Assembly (NCBI GenBank): GCA_019095985.1
Contig: CM032659.1
Location: 5,834,707-5,898,706 of the forward strand
Reading direction: 5' to 3'
Source: Streblospio benedicti
Taxonomy: Eukaryota > Annelida > Polychaeta > Spionida > Spionidae
DNA length: 64,000 nucleotides
Shown: piece by piece, positions 36,720-49,045 of the stretch
Layout: the number at the start of each line of letters is the position of its first letter
Position numbering within the stretch: the stretch's first letter is position 1
Position numbers and translations under genes: made by a program
The notes under the pieces: generated by a model
Told to the model about the DNA's origin: nothing
Database searches by the model: none
What the model saw: only the letters and a program-made list of their open reading frames with translations

Positions 36720-37181
36720 CACAGGAATGGGACACACATCATTACATTTCCATAATGGGAGCCCACACCTTCCCCCACACACAACACACAAAGTGTGTAT
36801 TTGTGTCGAGACTCTACTTCATATTTTGTGTCGAGACAATGTCTGTCTGACGCACTTTTACTTTCAGTTTTCAAACTTATGGTCACGTGCAACACGGTAC
36901 CTTTTCGTTTAACCGTAGCACCAGACGAGCAAATTTCAACTAACAAGCCATAAATAGAACCGGTGAAACTTAGCCACAGCTGCTAGTAAAGTTATGCCTC
37001 CATAATCCCATCCGAGCCGCAGCAAACGCCAATGCCCGCATTGATTTCAGATTGACTCTGAACCCATAATTATGAGTTCGGTCGTTTTGGGTTGCCAACA
37101 ATAGACTCAAATGCACGCCTGGACGCTTAAATCTTGATCGTTTATGTTCTATGAGTCAGGCGCACCTGGTACAGCAGTGTG
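36718..37181. other. Intergenic DNA, nothing recognised
   Basis: No gene or repeat boundary identified. Confidence 0.4.
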
Positions 37182-37360
37182 CTGGTAGAACCTACAGTTA
37201 GAACCACCTCTGTAATGAGACAACCTCTATAATAAGACCACTTTTCACAGTGGCGAACGTGTCTCAAAGCTACTACAGTGAGCCTTTGTATAGAGACCAC
37301 CTCTCTATTGAGAGCACCTAATACTGGTCCAAAACTGGTCCTGATAGAGAGGTTCTACTG
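37182..37360. mobile_element. pogo/Tigger-like MITE
   Basis: Left end CTGGTAGAACCTACAG, right end GAGAGGTTCTACTG followed by TA. Confidence 0.85.
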
Positions 37361-38608
37361 TATGCATCCACTGGGTCATTGTTTGGATCAGCCTGACGCT
37401 AACATCACCAATCATTTACATGGTGAAGTGATTGTGGTCAATGTCGGACGCAGATAAGTTGTGGTCATTTGACACAGGCCCTCCCAATCGGTGAGTTGTA
37501 AATGGTGCCACTGTCCCACTTCGCAGGACAGAGCCACTCCTGTTTTAAGCCAGAATTTAGGCGATTCCCAATGTGAATCACAAGCAGACCCAGGTTTTGG
37601 GAAATGGGAGGGGGATAGTTTGCAACTACTAGATTTGATGAGTTGTGTACGCTCAAAAGCTACCGGACATGCCAAACGCCACATGGAAGTGTGGAAGTGA
37701 ACTTTGGCGGAGAAAGGGGACGCACACACACTGTTGCACTATCGCTGGATCTGCCTATGTCAATGACCAAATCATCTTCACTAATAACACGATCTCTACG
37801 CCCGAAAAAGGCATATTACTCGTGTAGAATCGGGTCACGTGGTGTGAAAAGTAAGTCGCGCAGAACGGCGCTGTGGTTGATTGGTTTAACGGAAACAGAC
37901 GACAGTCTGGCCAGCTGGAATAGCTTGTGCCAAATTTAGTCATGACTGTGACACGGTTAAACACTTATTTTGACCTGATATTATTTGATAATTGTATCAG
38001 CCTGTCAGCTATGTGCTCATGCAGTGTTCAAACACAATTCCTTGAAAATAGTTCAACATTAGACTTTGCGATACTTATTCTAAACTTGGGTAGATGAATA
38101 TCCACAATGCCATTTGAAAATTATGTAGGCCCTTCTAGTATTAGACATGAGGTACATACATGTTTATTGTGGTTCAATGGTTTCAGTCTACTATTTCTTC
38201 TACACTGTAGCGTTAATTGACAGCAGGTTTTCAGGTTAGGTGATGCCAACTATGGAAGATGGATTTGCTATCATCTGGGTCATGTGTACGCCTCTCGACA
38301 AGACGATGATATTCGCTTCAATATTTTCCAGCCCACATAAAGCACAATTTAACAATTATCTAACGTTCAGCATCTTTCTTTTGCAGGTAAGCATTCCTTG
38401 CGTGCCAGTCTCCCAATCCTGCTCTGACTTGCGGTAAGATGTCAAACATTGCATTTCCAGTCCGTGTTTGTGAGGGCGTCGTATCTAATCTAGCACCCAA
38501 GTATTGATGAAAACAATCTTCATACTGCCGAGTGATGTAACTTGTGTTCATGTGAAACTAGAAATACTCAAGGGACAAGCAATTACATACAGATACAAAG
38601 TATGAAGA

Positions 38609-38932
38609 GCGATACCGTGGCCAAATGGCTAGGGAGTTGGTCAGGGGTTCGATTCACGGTTGGGACTGGAGGTGATTGTTGAGCAAACTTACCTCTCACA
38701 GTTTGCACACTCTTCCGTGGCACCTACACGTTAAACAGGTAGAGAACTGGCGACTGAACGCAAATGTGAGTGATAAGCACGTCAGTATTACGGTAGCAAT
38801 GTGATGTATGCTCCCCTGTGAGTTGAGAAAGATATAGTGTGACAAGGCTATCAATGACCTGGTTTAAAATGTAAAGTCGTGCGAGCAAAACACTTGGATA
38901 ATGACTATAAACCACCACATTTACAACTACAG
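38609..38932 (+). mobile_element. SINE family S, nearly full length
   Basis: The tRNA-like head (CCGTGGCCAAATGGCTAGGG, GGGGTTCGATTCACGG) lacks part of the anticodon arm. The body and the ACATTTACA tail end are kept. It lies in unit A opposite the N gap of unit B. Confidence 0.88.
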
Positions 38933-39963
38933 ACTGCTTCTCTGTGTCCATTTGGCATTTAATATACCTTTTAGAGTAATGTAAATCTACGTTAACATTT
39001 GTTTATCAACATTCAGATCCAACATTTTTCAATAATTGACAATGACACTTATTTTCACCATAAACAAACCAAAAACAGCCCCCTGAAAATATACAATGCC
39101 ATGCCCGTTAAACCAGCTGGGTGTCGGGACCCATCAACTCCCTGCCATCCCATAATAATCCACGAGCCGCACCCCGGAGCAATGCCTGCCAACGTGGATT
39201 ACGTGTGGTCAGTTTTCAAAGCTCCACTCAATACTCAACTCCCTGATGATGAGCAACTTTGTGTTGAGTCCAATGTGCTGCCGTGTATTGGTGTGTTGTC
39301 TCATTTATAAGAACTTTTTATTGAATTTGAAGAGCTGAAGGCTGAAGTATCCAGAATCGAGGACACTGACGTCACACGCTCTTCAAATTCAATATTAACT
39401 GATTAGAAATGATATATATGATTCTATCCATAAATGCATATTACACAAATCTTCAAGTTACTTTCATCATTATATGTGTATAGGGTGGTCAGTGGTCAAC
39501 AATTACACCCAGTACAATCTCAACTCGTTGAGCAGTAGCCCGGAACCAGTTGGCAACTGTATATTGATTGCTATCATTCTCCCTTTGTAAACCTCTGCCA
39601 CATCCAAGTAGGGTCTGAAATACGGGATGGGGCCATGTTCATTGTAATAGATGAGTTAACACAATGCCCATAGAAACCTTCAAACTGAACAACCGAAGCT
39701 GCATTGGAGAAGCCCTATGTATTCACGTAGACATGTTATGATGTGATTGAGACATATCGTGTGCATTGGAATACTGTATTGTACTGTGCAACCATCACCA
39801 AAAAGCTAATGATGGGATAGAGTATGTTCCCGTGACACGGGCCCCTCAAGCCTGATGACAACAGGCAGTGTGCTCCAGGGGATAGGTCTGATAATTGTTA
39901 TTGTTACGGAAGCAGCAATACACATGTCTGTGCCAATAAGATCACTTTGAATAATGTCACATA
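38933..39963. other. Unit-A-only intergenic DNA
   Basis: No gene recognised. A 103-codon plus-strand frame near 39000-39310 has no domain and is probably chance. GAGGACACTGACGTCACAC near 39358 holds a CRE-like site. Confidence 0.35.
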
Positions 39964-40134
39964 CAGCAGAACCTCTCTATTAGGACCACCTTTGGGACCA
40001 GTGGTCTCTTTAGAGAGGTGGTCTCCATACAGACGTTCATATTGGTAGCTTTATGAAGGTTTGAGACCATGATAAGTCGTCGTGTTATAGAGGTGGTCTA
40101 AATAGAGAGGTGGTCTTAATCGGAGGTTCCACTG
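39964..40134. mobile_element. pogo/Tigger-like MITE, clear copy
   Basis: TA CAGCAGAACCTCTC at the left and CGGAGGTTCCACTG TA at the right. Confidence 0.9.
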
Positions 40135-40989
40135 TACTTGTAATAGTTGCTCAAGAATAATGGCAGGCTATGATATTGACTATTGGTTTGCCTTCTGATT
40201 CTGCACTGCATGGAAATATAATCTAAATAAGTATATGAAATTCCTATTATAACTGTTTTCAGACTTTATTTAAGCTTTTCAGCTCTAAAGAGCCCTAATC
40301 ATATTCATTATTACAAATATTTAACATTTTTCTAAGTTATCTTTTTGCCATTATTGTAGCCAGCCAGTTTTAATGTCTAAAGACACCTGTTCTATCATTC
40401 GCAAAACACACGTGCACCTAGCATGGTTTTTCCACTATAAACAGTTGGATAAAGGCCCGCAAATTGGCGCACTTGAACTACAGAGTTGCGCAATAATATG
40501 TCAGCGGGGTTTTTATGGTACCCAAAATGCCACAACAACGTCTGTCTGCATTATTTAATATGCTTTGGTTTTGCTAATAGTTTTCCAGTTTTCAGTCTAA
40601 TGCCATCAGTGTTCTGATGAAAGTTCTAACATACTGCATAGTAATCTCTAAAGTCTTTCTAGAGGTAATATTCCCATAGAAATGGTAGTAATTGAAGAAT
40701 GGTGATCATAATTTGAATGTGAATTGATGCGATTTTGTGTACAATTGTTCCGGCTTAAGAAGAATGTTCTAGTGATTATCGGTGAGGGTCAGAATGGTTA
40801 TTGGCGGTGTATCCGCTATCAACAGACAAAACACAGCCTTGGTCGGTGATCCGAACACGTGTATCTGATGCTTGCAACAATGTGGCTCAAGGCTGATATC
40901 AGAGTAATTGTGCAGACTCACATCCTTGTTTTGTTGGTTTATAGTTTACATGTACAGTTAGTATGACAAAATAGTATTGAACTTAGGGG

Positions 40990-41600
40990 ATTACAAATTT
41001 CAACAACTCCGCAATTCCCAAGCAGCAGAACTACGAGTGCATTGTGATTGTTCTACATGAGCGCTTGATGGACTAAATATTAAAAAGCTAATTTTCTATT
41101 CCAAACATCATTAACATCATATTAAGCTCTCTCACATTTTGATCATTAACTTCAGCTTACAAATGATTATAAATCCATTTTTTATACTCATCATTTCTTC
41201 AGGTACTTATCAAATTATGCTAAACGGAAGCAGAATTAAGAGATAGTAGATTGCGGTGTATATATAATCATCATACGCTTATCATTGTAGAGGTCTGTGT
41301 GCCATAACTCAAGACCATGAAAAATCATGAGTTATAAGAGTGTTGGATGAATATAAGAGTGTTGGATGAATCTATGGACAACCTTGACCTCTTCTATTTT
41401 TGTCCTACACCCAGGCGCAAGTGGCATATTTTGGGTCACAAGGTGTTTTTATGAATTCATGTTTGTATTATCCCCGGATTACATTTTATCTTGGGTGTCA
41501 CTCTAGCAAGTTTGGGGAAATTCTTCATAGACCCTAAAACACGTGAATTTTAAAAGTAAGCATGCTATTGTTACGATTATTTGCTCGTTTGAACATGTTT
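40990..41600 (+). repeat. Repeat X, copy X1 (no F insertion)
   Basis: Reference copy of a dispersed repeat of about 550 bp. Landmarks in order: CAACAACTCCGCA, GAACTACGAGTGCATTGTG, GGACTAAATATTAAAAA, AAACATCATTAACATCATAT, AGCAGAATTAAGAGATAGTA, ATATATAATCATCATAC, GTAGAGGTCTGTGTGCCATA, CTCTTCTATTTTTGTCCTAC, AAGTGGCATATTTTGGG and TTTATGAATTCATGTTTGTA. It encodes no protein and shows no clear terminal repeat. A Helitron-type origin is possible but unproven. Confidence 0.85.
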
Positions 41601-41624
41601 GAAAGCAGCTACAAACGAGTGTGT

Positions 41625-41779
41625 CAATTAAGACATGTATATTGAGACATCATCTGTGATAGGACCATTTTTCATGGATGGTCCCAAATGTTCATAAAGC
41701 AACCAAAATGGAAACCACCTCTCTATTGAGACCACTTGAGGTCAGTCTCACAGGTGTTATCCATAGAGAGATTGTACTG
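41625..41779. mobile_element. pogo/Tigger-like MITE, left-truncated
   Basis: Starts inside the element (AATTAAGACATG) and ends GAGAGATTGTACTG TA. The matching decayed copy in unit B is at about 51410-51549, so it predates the A/B duplication. Confidence 0.75.
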
Positions 41780-41999
41780 TACGTACTAGTTTACCATACT
41801 GGCAGAGAATGTATATGCGGAACGTATAGTCTATTTTTTTCTTAGCAAATATATGATACTAATGGTGTGTTTCATAGTCAATTCGCCAATAGTTTGATAC
41901 ACTGCACTGTCTGTATTACAGGATATGCAAAGCCATAAGTTGACCTAATGACTCATATATTTGACAAACTGACCTTTGCTAGAAATGATAAAAGGTGTC

Positions 42000-42985
42000 T
42001 ATTTGCTTTAAACGGTACCTAATTAACGAATAGTCTTAATTATAATCCACATATGCTATTAAACCACGGTGGGCAAATGGGCGGGTTTGACCGACCTTTT
42101 CCGTCCTAGAACTGTCTCTTCTATAAAGCACTTTGGTGCACATTAAGATAATGACAATATCAATTCCCACAAACCACACAGCACCCACACTCCCCAGGAG
42201 AAGATTACTGGGTGAATAAACCATGATTATCTACAAAGTGTGCAGTGTATATATGCAATAAGACATAATCCAGAAGAGACATACACTCGCGTTTGTGTTA
42301 TTTCTCTTGTTTTATGTGTTTATTTATCACTCGTGTGTGTGTGTTTCGTGTAATTCTCCTCTTTGCTTAGCATCATTGTTGCTTCGCTTCAGCAGCTGAA
42401 GCGAAAGCCTTGTGTTTCGTTCGTTTGTAACAATACGTATGTATGTATCTATGTATGTTTGTCTCCGGAGAAGCTAGAGCTTTTAGCCTTTACCCGATTT
42501 CGTTAAAACTTTACACAGCTATGAGGTATGAGGCGACACCGAAGTGATTCGATTTTGGGTACTCTGCCAATTACATTGTGCTTTCTAGAAGGCTATCTAT
42601 GACATTTATATTCAATGCACTTAGCCAGCGAGAAAGAAATCAATATTCAACCCAGTAGCAAAGTATTTAGCCATCATGATAAAATAAATATAATACCTGC
42701 TGCAAATTAATAAAATCAGTACAGCACACTCACGCAGAATACAATCACTATAATATTATTTTTGGCTCTACTTTTAACCAAGATTTCCATAATATTTTAG
42801 TGAACTTTTAACAGTTGAACCTCATTAACAGTAAAGTATACATCGTTTTCAGTATTGTAAACGTTGTGCTAGCGACGCCGTGTTCTTTGAACACTTCTGA
42901 TCATCCCGGGGTGGGGGTGGCTCGCGTTTTGCCTGTTTCCTCACCCAGCTTGAAAATATCTGTGCTGCAGAACCGTGCACTTCTA
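42000..42985 (+). repeat. Unit A segment matched at 51770-52830
   Basis: AT-rich non-coding sequence whose counterpart lies in unit B. It contains a perfect-looking hairpin (GCTTCGCTTCAGC ... GCTGAAGCGAA, near 42384-42410), a TATGTATGTATC microsatellite, and an ATGAGGCGACACC stretch. The hairpin resembles a Helitron 3' end, but no CTRR terminus is evident, so this is only a hint. A 112-codon frame at 42815-43153 spans this end and is broken in unit B, arguing against coding. Confidence 0.7.
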
Positions 42986-43289
42986 TCGCGGCATGCTACG
43001 TGTGATAGGTTTATCGTAGTTACGCTACGTTTGGCCACATTATTGATTGTGACTCGCACACATTCTGTCAACAAATGTAGTATCAGATGTATGTTTAATT
43101 ATCAATTATTTGAACTGACTAGCCACAAAATGCTTGGTCAGGAAACAAGCTAATGTGTTTTTTTATATTTAAGCAATACACGCGACAGTCCGTTTGCAGG
43201 GTCGAGATGCTCACAGTTATTTGCTTATTTATACATGTTTCTATATTTTAATTGTCATACGTCAGTATGATAAAATTTTATTGAATTAA

Positions 43290-43691
43290 GTTGAATACAA
43301 ATCTCAACAACTCTGCAGTTACCAACTAGCAGAACTACGAGTGCATTGTGATTGTTCTACATGAGCGCTTCATGGACTAAATATTAAAAAACAAATTTTC
43401 TATTCCAAACATCATTAACATCATATTGAGCTCTCTCACAATTTGATCATTAACTCCCCTTACAAATGATTTTAAATCCATAATTTATACTCATCATTTT
43501 CTTAAGGTACTTATCAAATTATGCTAAACGGAAGCAGAATTAAGAGATAGTAGATTGAGGAGTATATATAATCATCATACACGTAGAAATTGTAGAGGTC
43601 CGTGTGCCATAACTCAAGACCATGAGTAATCATGAGTTACAACGTTATTCGAGGACTATATTCATTGATGATTCTATGGACAACAAAGACC
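43290..43691 (+). repeat. Repeat X, copy X2, left part (split by F1)
   Basis: Same landmarks as X1 up to CCTCTTCTATC. The copy resumes at 44145 (TGTCCTACACTC) after insertion F1 and runs to about 44345. Confidence 0.85.
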
Positions 43692-43702
43692 TCTTCTATC
43701 TT

Positions 43703-44133
43703 TTATATTCTTCTCTCTCTCTTCTATGGCAAGCAAGCTCCCACCCACTATATTGACATAGCTTGAAGACACATCTTCCATTTTTGACTATATCAAGTGG
43801 CCCAGACGGGACTCGAACTCACGACCCCAAGGTTGTGAGGCCAGAATGATACCAATAATTGACCAAGTATGTAGGCTGGGGGCTTCAGAGACATCGGTTC
43901 GTCCGAGTAGCCTTTTCACAGCCCGCTGCTTGGGATGATGGTATCATTCTGGTCTCACAACCTTGGGGTCGTGAGTTCGAGTCCCGTCTGGGCCACTTGA
44001 TATAGTCAAAAATGGAAGATGTGTCTTCAAGCTATGTCAATATAGTGGGTAGGAGCTTGCTTGCCATAGAAGAGAGAGAGAGAAGAATATAATTGCATCC
44101 ACAAGCAAACTTGGGAAAAACACATTAGAAAAA
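43703..44133 (+). mobile_element. Foldback retroposon F, copy F1, with 11-bp target duplication
   Basis: A 431-bp insertion inside repeat X, bounded by the duplicated target TCTTCTATCTT at 43692-43702 and 44134-44144. It has two long near-identical inverted arms (43704 to about 43857 and about 43937 to 44091, roughly 150 bp each) around a central segment of about 80 bp. An A-rich tail follows (CACATTAGAAAAA). Each arm carries GTGAGTTCGAGTCCCGTCTG followed by GGCCA, like the 3' half of a tRNA with a B-box. The tail and target duplication point to LINE-type retroposition. It encodes nothing. Confidence 0.85.
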
Positions 44134-44344
44134 TCTTCTATCTTTGTCCTACACTCATGCGTAAGTGGCATACATTGTGGCAAGTGGCATATATTGGGCC
44201 ACAAGGTGTTTTTATGAATTCATGTTTGTATTATCTACGGATTACATTTTAACTTGGGTGTCACTCTAGCAAGTTTGAGGAAATTCTTCATAGACCCTAA
44301 AACATGAATTTTAAAAGTAAAAGCATGCTATTGTTACGATTGCA

Positions 44345-45039
44345 GCGTCTAAACATATATTATCTGGGTCTACAGTAACCACTCCTATCGGCTATATATA
44401 TATGGACTAATTTCCATGAAGCGCTCATGTAGAACAAACACATATGAATTATGTAGAACATTTTGGGGAAATTCTTCATAGACCCCAAAACATATGAATT
44501 TTAAAAGTAAGCATGCGATTGTTACGATTATTTGCTCATTTGAAAGCAGCTACAAACGAATGTGTCAGAATATTGAAATCTGAAGAGTATATGGTGTTGA
44601 TATTGATGACTTTCTGGTGATGAATATTGTTTAAAGGTGGACTCAACATAAATTGTTGATCGCCGTTATGCCTGTTTCCTCATGGTGCATTTGTTGCTCA
44701 GCTTGAATAGATCTGTGCTGTAGAACCGTGCACTTCTATTACAGCATGCTAAGTGATAGGTTTATCTAGTTACGCTACGTTTGGCCACATTATTGATTGA
44801 CTCGCACACATTCTGTCAACAAATGTAGTATCAGATGTATGTTTAATTATCGATTATTTGAATAGACGAGCCACAAAAACGCATTGGTCAGGAAACAAGC
44901 TAATGTGTTTTTATATGTAAGCAATCCACGCGACAGTCCGTTTACAGGGTCGAGATGGTCACAGTTATTTGCTTATTTATACATGTTTCTATATTTCAGT
45001 TGTCATACGTCAGTATGATAAAATATTATTGAATTAAGT
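44345..45039 (+). repeat. Spacer between X2 and X3, partly reduplicated
   Basis: Pieces here match 42660-43290 (TTTGGCCACATTATTGATTG, GTCAGGAAACAAGCTAATGT, CACGCGACAGTCCGTTT), showing that X2 plus its left flank was locally duplicated to give X3. No coding capacity. Confidence 0.7.
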
Positions 45040-45401
45040 TGAATACAATTGTCAACAACTCTGCAGTTCACAACTAGCAGAACTACGAGTGCATTGTGGT
45101 TGTTCTACATGAGCGCTTCATGGACTAAATATTAAAAAGCAAATTTTCTATTCCAAACATCATTAACATCATATTCAGCTTTCTAACAATTTGATCATTA
45201 ACTCCCCTTACAAATGATTATAAATCCATAATTTATATCCATCATTTATAAATTATGCTAAACAGAAGCAGAATTAAGAGATAGTAGATTGAGGAGTATA
45301 TATAATCATCATAAACAAATTGTAGAGGTTAAGAGCCATAACTCAAGACCATGAGATTCATGAGTTAATTGGAGTATATATAATCATCATACACAATGAC
45401 C
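45040..45401 (+). repeat. Repeat X, copy X3, left part, shuffled near its end
   Basis: Good match to X2 until about 45330. After that, short X words recur out of order (for example two ATATATAATCATCATA runs 70 bp apart). Resumes after F2 at 45813. Confidence 0.7.
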
Positions 45402-45412
45402 TCTTCTATCTT

Positions 45413-45801
45413 TTTATATTCTTAGAGGTGCAAAAAGTCTCACTATATTGACATAACTCAAGACCATGAGAAATCATGACTCGAACTCACGACCCCAATT
45501 GTGAGGCCAGAATGATACCAATAATTGACCAAGTATGTAGGCTGGGGGCTACAGAGACATCGGTGGACGTCCGAGTAGCCTTTTCACAGCCTGCATGCTT
45601 GGGATGATGGTATCATTCTGGTCTCACAACCTTGGGGTCGTGAGTTCGAGTCCCATCTGGGCCACTTGATATAGTCAAAAATGGAAGATGTGAGCTTCAA
45701 GCTATGTCAATATAGTGGGTAGGGAGCTTGTTGCCATAGAAGAGAGAGAGAAGAATATAATTGCATCCACAAGCAAACTTGGGAAAACACATTAGAAAAA
45801 A
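45413..45801 (+). mobile_element. Foldback retroposon F, copy F2, left arm scrambled
   Basis: Same insertion point and target duplication (45402-45412 and 45802-45812) as F1. The right arm is intact. The left arm is shorter and holds an X-type word (AACTCAAGACCATGAGAAAT) in its middle, so it is a mosaic. Confidence 0.75.
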
Positions 45802-45812
45802 TCTTCTATCTT

Positions 45813-47600
45813 TGTCCTACACTCAGGCATAAGTGGCATACATTGTGGCAAGTGGCATATATTTGGGCCACAAGGTGTTTTATGAATTCATGTTTGTATT
45901 ATCTACGGATTACATTTTAACTTTGTAGGACTTAGCAAGTTTAGAGGAGAAGAATATTCATAGCATCCACCGGTGAATTTTAGTAGATTGATATATACCG
46001 TACGACTTTAGCAAAGTCTGAATATTGTTCAGACCATGAGAAATCTTAAAACACATGAATTTGATGATGTTATATCCATGGAAATCAATGACCTTATGTA
46101 GATTTATTTGCTCATTGGTAGAACAAACACATATGGAATGTAGAACATTTTGGGAATATTGACCCCAAGCTTGAAGACACATTCCATTTTTTGATTATTT
46201 GCTCATTTGAAAGAGCTAAAACGAATGATTGAAATAATTGAAGTATATAGGCTGGGGATATGATGAATTTGATGAATATTGAGTATTTAACACAAATTGA
46301 TTATGATGATCTTTTTTCATGAAAAAATTACCTATGTTTGCCATGAATTAACATAATTGGTTCAGCCTGCAAAGATCATCGATTTGAAATATCATTCTGG
46401 TCTCCCGCAACTTTTCATTTGATGAACCTCTCCCGTTCTGGGCCACATGAAATAATTTTCACGGAAGGTTCCGCAAGTTCAAAGTAATCAACTGTCAATA
46501 ATGCCGAGGATCCGCCCCTTGCCAATGTCGAATGCAGGGATGATTTGTCTGAATGAGGCAAACTTCTTCCGAAAAACACAATGTGAAATCTTCCGCCGCC
46601 GCCGGAAGTCAGCAGATCACGTGACCTAATGATGGCGGCTGATCCCACAAAATATTTAAAAAATGCATACTATTATTATATTATCTACTGGACACCTTTT
46701 AACCCCCCCCACCTTTACCCCACATGTTTGTTTTGCAATTCTTCTATTTTCCCCACATGAATTTTAGGCAAGAAGCTTGAAAAGAACCGATTATTTGCAT
46801 TTGAAAGCTAGCTATGGGGAATGTGTCTGAAATTGAACATTCCATATGGTGTTACAATGCCCAAATGGTGATGAATCTTTTAATGGTGGACTTAACGCCT
46901 CCCACACAAGTGCGGATGAGGATAAATCGAAAATACCGCTTGAAAAAGAATTACCTATGTATTGCATACACGCATGATGAATTAACAAAATTGGTCTATA
47001 TCATGGAAAGGTCATCCCATATAATATTTTGTCTGCCTGAAGTCTACATTAAAACCATTAGATTTGAAAACCCTTACAATTTTGCTTCAATACGTATTTT
47101 AATTTCACTTTTAGGTTGAACAAGTAGAAAGTAATCAACTATTCCCTACTCTTATTTCCTGCCACCCAGAAAAACCACACGAGCATCCGCCTCCCTCAGG
47201 CAGGTAATGTCGTAATGCTGGGAAGTGATTTGTCTGAAAATATCACCACCGCCTACAGCTATCGACAGGGGCACATGTTGGGTATCTATCGCCGCCGGAA
47301 GTTCCTCAATATCATTTGTACCTATATATTAGATGGCGGCTGATCCCACTGTGGTGGAAAAGGCATAACACACGCAAAGAAATAAGATACATTTTGGGCA
47401 ATGTAAACTAATATTCAGAAAAACCAATATAGAATCTATCCTTCGGAAACCCACATGAAAATACATAACCTGGGGCGGTTTTGAAAACAAGTATTTGTTT
47501 TTGGGTCGGAAGTCTGTCTTAAGAGATCTACTACTTGGCTTTTATCTAGGACCAGGTAATAAGGCTTAACCGATGTGCATGGTGAAAAGTCAGCTGTGTG
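45813..47600. repeat. Shuffled mosaic of unit-B-like sequence
   Basis: Short blocks match 54200-55740 in unit B but in altered order, with partial copies at 46200-46680 and 46814-47360. Frames of 77-101 codons here are not conserved as proteins between copies. It may be a rearranged repeat or a poor-quality consensus. Confidence 0.6.
46571..46650. promoter_or_regulatory. ETS/E-box/YY1-like motif cluster, copy 1
   Basis: Within 80 bp: CTTCCGCCGCCG, CCGGAAGTC (ETS-like), CACGTG (E-box) and ATGATGGCGGC (YY1-like). Related copies lie at about 47280-47350 and 54685-54745. Such GC-rich clusters mark many animal promoters, but no gene is recognised here. Confidence 0.35.
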
Positions 47601-47920
47601 TGTGTGTTGTGCAGCAGTCTACCCACCAATGTTCTATGTTGAATGTAGAGAGGCCCATATGATGTCTGCCTGATAGGCTTGTTATAACCTGGACTGTGAA
47701 AACAGCTCTAAATTTGGAGGTGGTCTCAATAGAGAGGTAGTCATTTTAGAAGGTTCTACCGCACACCCAAATGTATGTATGCATGCTAATTAACCAGCCC
47801 CGCGTTCTTATTGTGTCTGCCTACTGCGTGTGTCACCATCACAGCCTCCCCGCCCAGACGACCACGCTGCACAACTGCGTATTTTTCCCCATGGCAGGTA
47901 ATTGCTCGTAATCTGGTGGA

Positions 47921-47940
47921 AGGAAGTGACGTCACTTCCT
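47921..47940. promoter_or_regulatory. Perfect 20-bp ETS-CRE palindrome, unit A
   Basis: AGGAAGTGACGTCACTTCCT is its own complement: a CRE (TGACGTCA) flanked by two ETS cores (GGAA/TTCC). The same 20 bp is intact in unit B at 55222-55241. The surrounding 150 bp is also well conserved, including an open frame that diverges on either side. Confidence 0.5.
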
Positions 47941-48301
47941 GGAGTGGAAATCACCACCGGCCTACAGCTATCGCTCAGCGGAGGCGCAGAGGGGCTGGTG
48001 TGTGTGTAGTGTGGGTTAGGTGGGGCGCCGGTGTCCTGCGCTCCCACTTTTCCCACCAAAATACTTCATTTCACAGAGTTTTTCATGAAATCGCTAAGTG
48101 TCCCCCCTTTTTCCAAGAACCTGGATCTGCCATTGTAGTGGGCTGGGTAATAAGGCCTAACCGATGTCCATGTGTTGGCTGGTTTTAGTCGGGGCATTCG
48201 GCTTTTAATAAGGGATAGAAGTTAGCAGGCTAGCCACCAATTTCAAGAAGGAAATTCTCCGTTGAATATTCATCTGCTCAGGTTTGTAATCATATATACA
48301 C

Positions 48302-48418
48302 TAAGCATACCTATGATAGCTTTCAATCCTCTCGGATCTTCGTCAGTCTACCTCGTGATGAATAGGCGATAGACTGACGAAGATCCGAGAGGATTGAAAG
48401 CTATCATAGGTATGCTTA
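48302..48418. repeat. Perfect hairpin, 49-bp arms and 19-bp loop
   Basis: Arms at 48302-48350 and 48370-48418 are perfectly complementary (start TAAGCATACCTATGATAGC). The hairpin lies in roughly 190 bp that unit B lacks between its matching flanks near 55800, so it is an insertion in A or a loss in B. No mature small RNA can be inferred. It may be a young foldback element or a read artefact. Confidence 0.9.
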
Positions 48419-48964
48419 AAACAAGCTCAAAAGTTGGTGGGAAAACGTGTATATAAAAGAAATTATCGTGTAAATATTCATGCAACACTGCCATCAAAAT
48501 CGCCTGTCAGCTTTGGCAATTCTAGACTAACACCACTTTAAATATTTGAAAATCATTTTCAAGTATCATTTATCGTGTGACGTTTATGGGAAGAACTCTC
48601 CTAACAGGATTTCGAGTACAGATTATGAATTTGTAATCGGATTTTATTTAGCATGTACATTGACGAAGATATCGGCAAAAGAAAAATGGCAGACGACCAG
48701 TGACTGATACAAATTTGTCAACTTCACTATTATGGAGAATGCACGTCTCAAATAGATGTATTTCCTTCATTTTCCAACGTTTATCAGCGTGGCAGCCATC
48801 AATTTTAAATGGAAAAGACATTTTGAATGATACAGGATTAAACGTGATTTTAAATGGTCTTATAACACACACCGTAAGTAGGCTACTCATAAAAATATGT
48901 GTCTCAAAATGAAATAAAAAAAGATGAGTGGGCAGCTTTTCTGCGCAACTTGGAAGTGAAGAAT

Positions 48965-49045
48965 ATGAAGGCTTGGGACCCTTAAAATTGTCTTATTGTA
49001 GAGGTGATCTCTTTATAGAACTGTTCTTAATTGTAGGTGCTACTG
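48965..49045. mobile_element. pogo/Tigger-like MITE, right half
   Basis: GTCTTATTGTAGAGGTGATC through GTAGGTGCTACTG TA. In unit B the matching place holds about four tandem copies. Confidence 0.7.

Noticed and set aside
36462-36850. Cys/Val-rich and His/Thr-rich open frames
   Set aside because: They are translations of a (CA)n run.
42384-42410. Helitron 3' terminus at the GCTTCGCTTCAGC hairpin
   Set aside because: No CTRR end follows at the expected distance, no 5' TC end was found, and the only second copy comes from the A/B duplication.
47811-48188. Plus-strand frame shared with 55112-55366 (starts MCLPTA)
   Set aside because: About 50 codons are similar in both units but the frames then diverge completely. 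DNA-level conservation around the ETS-CRE palindrome explains it better.
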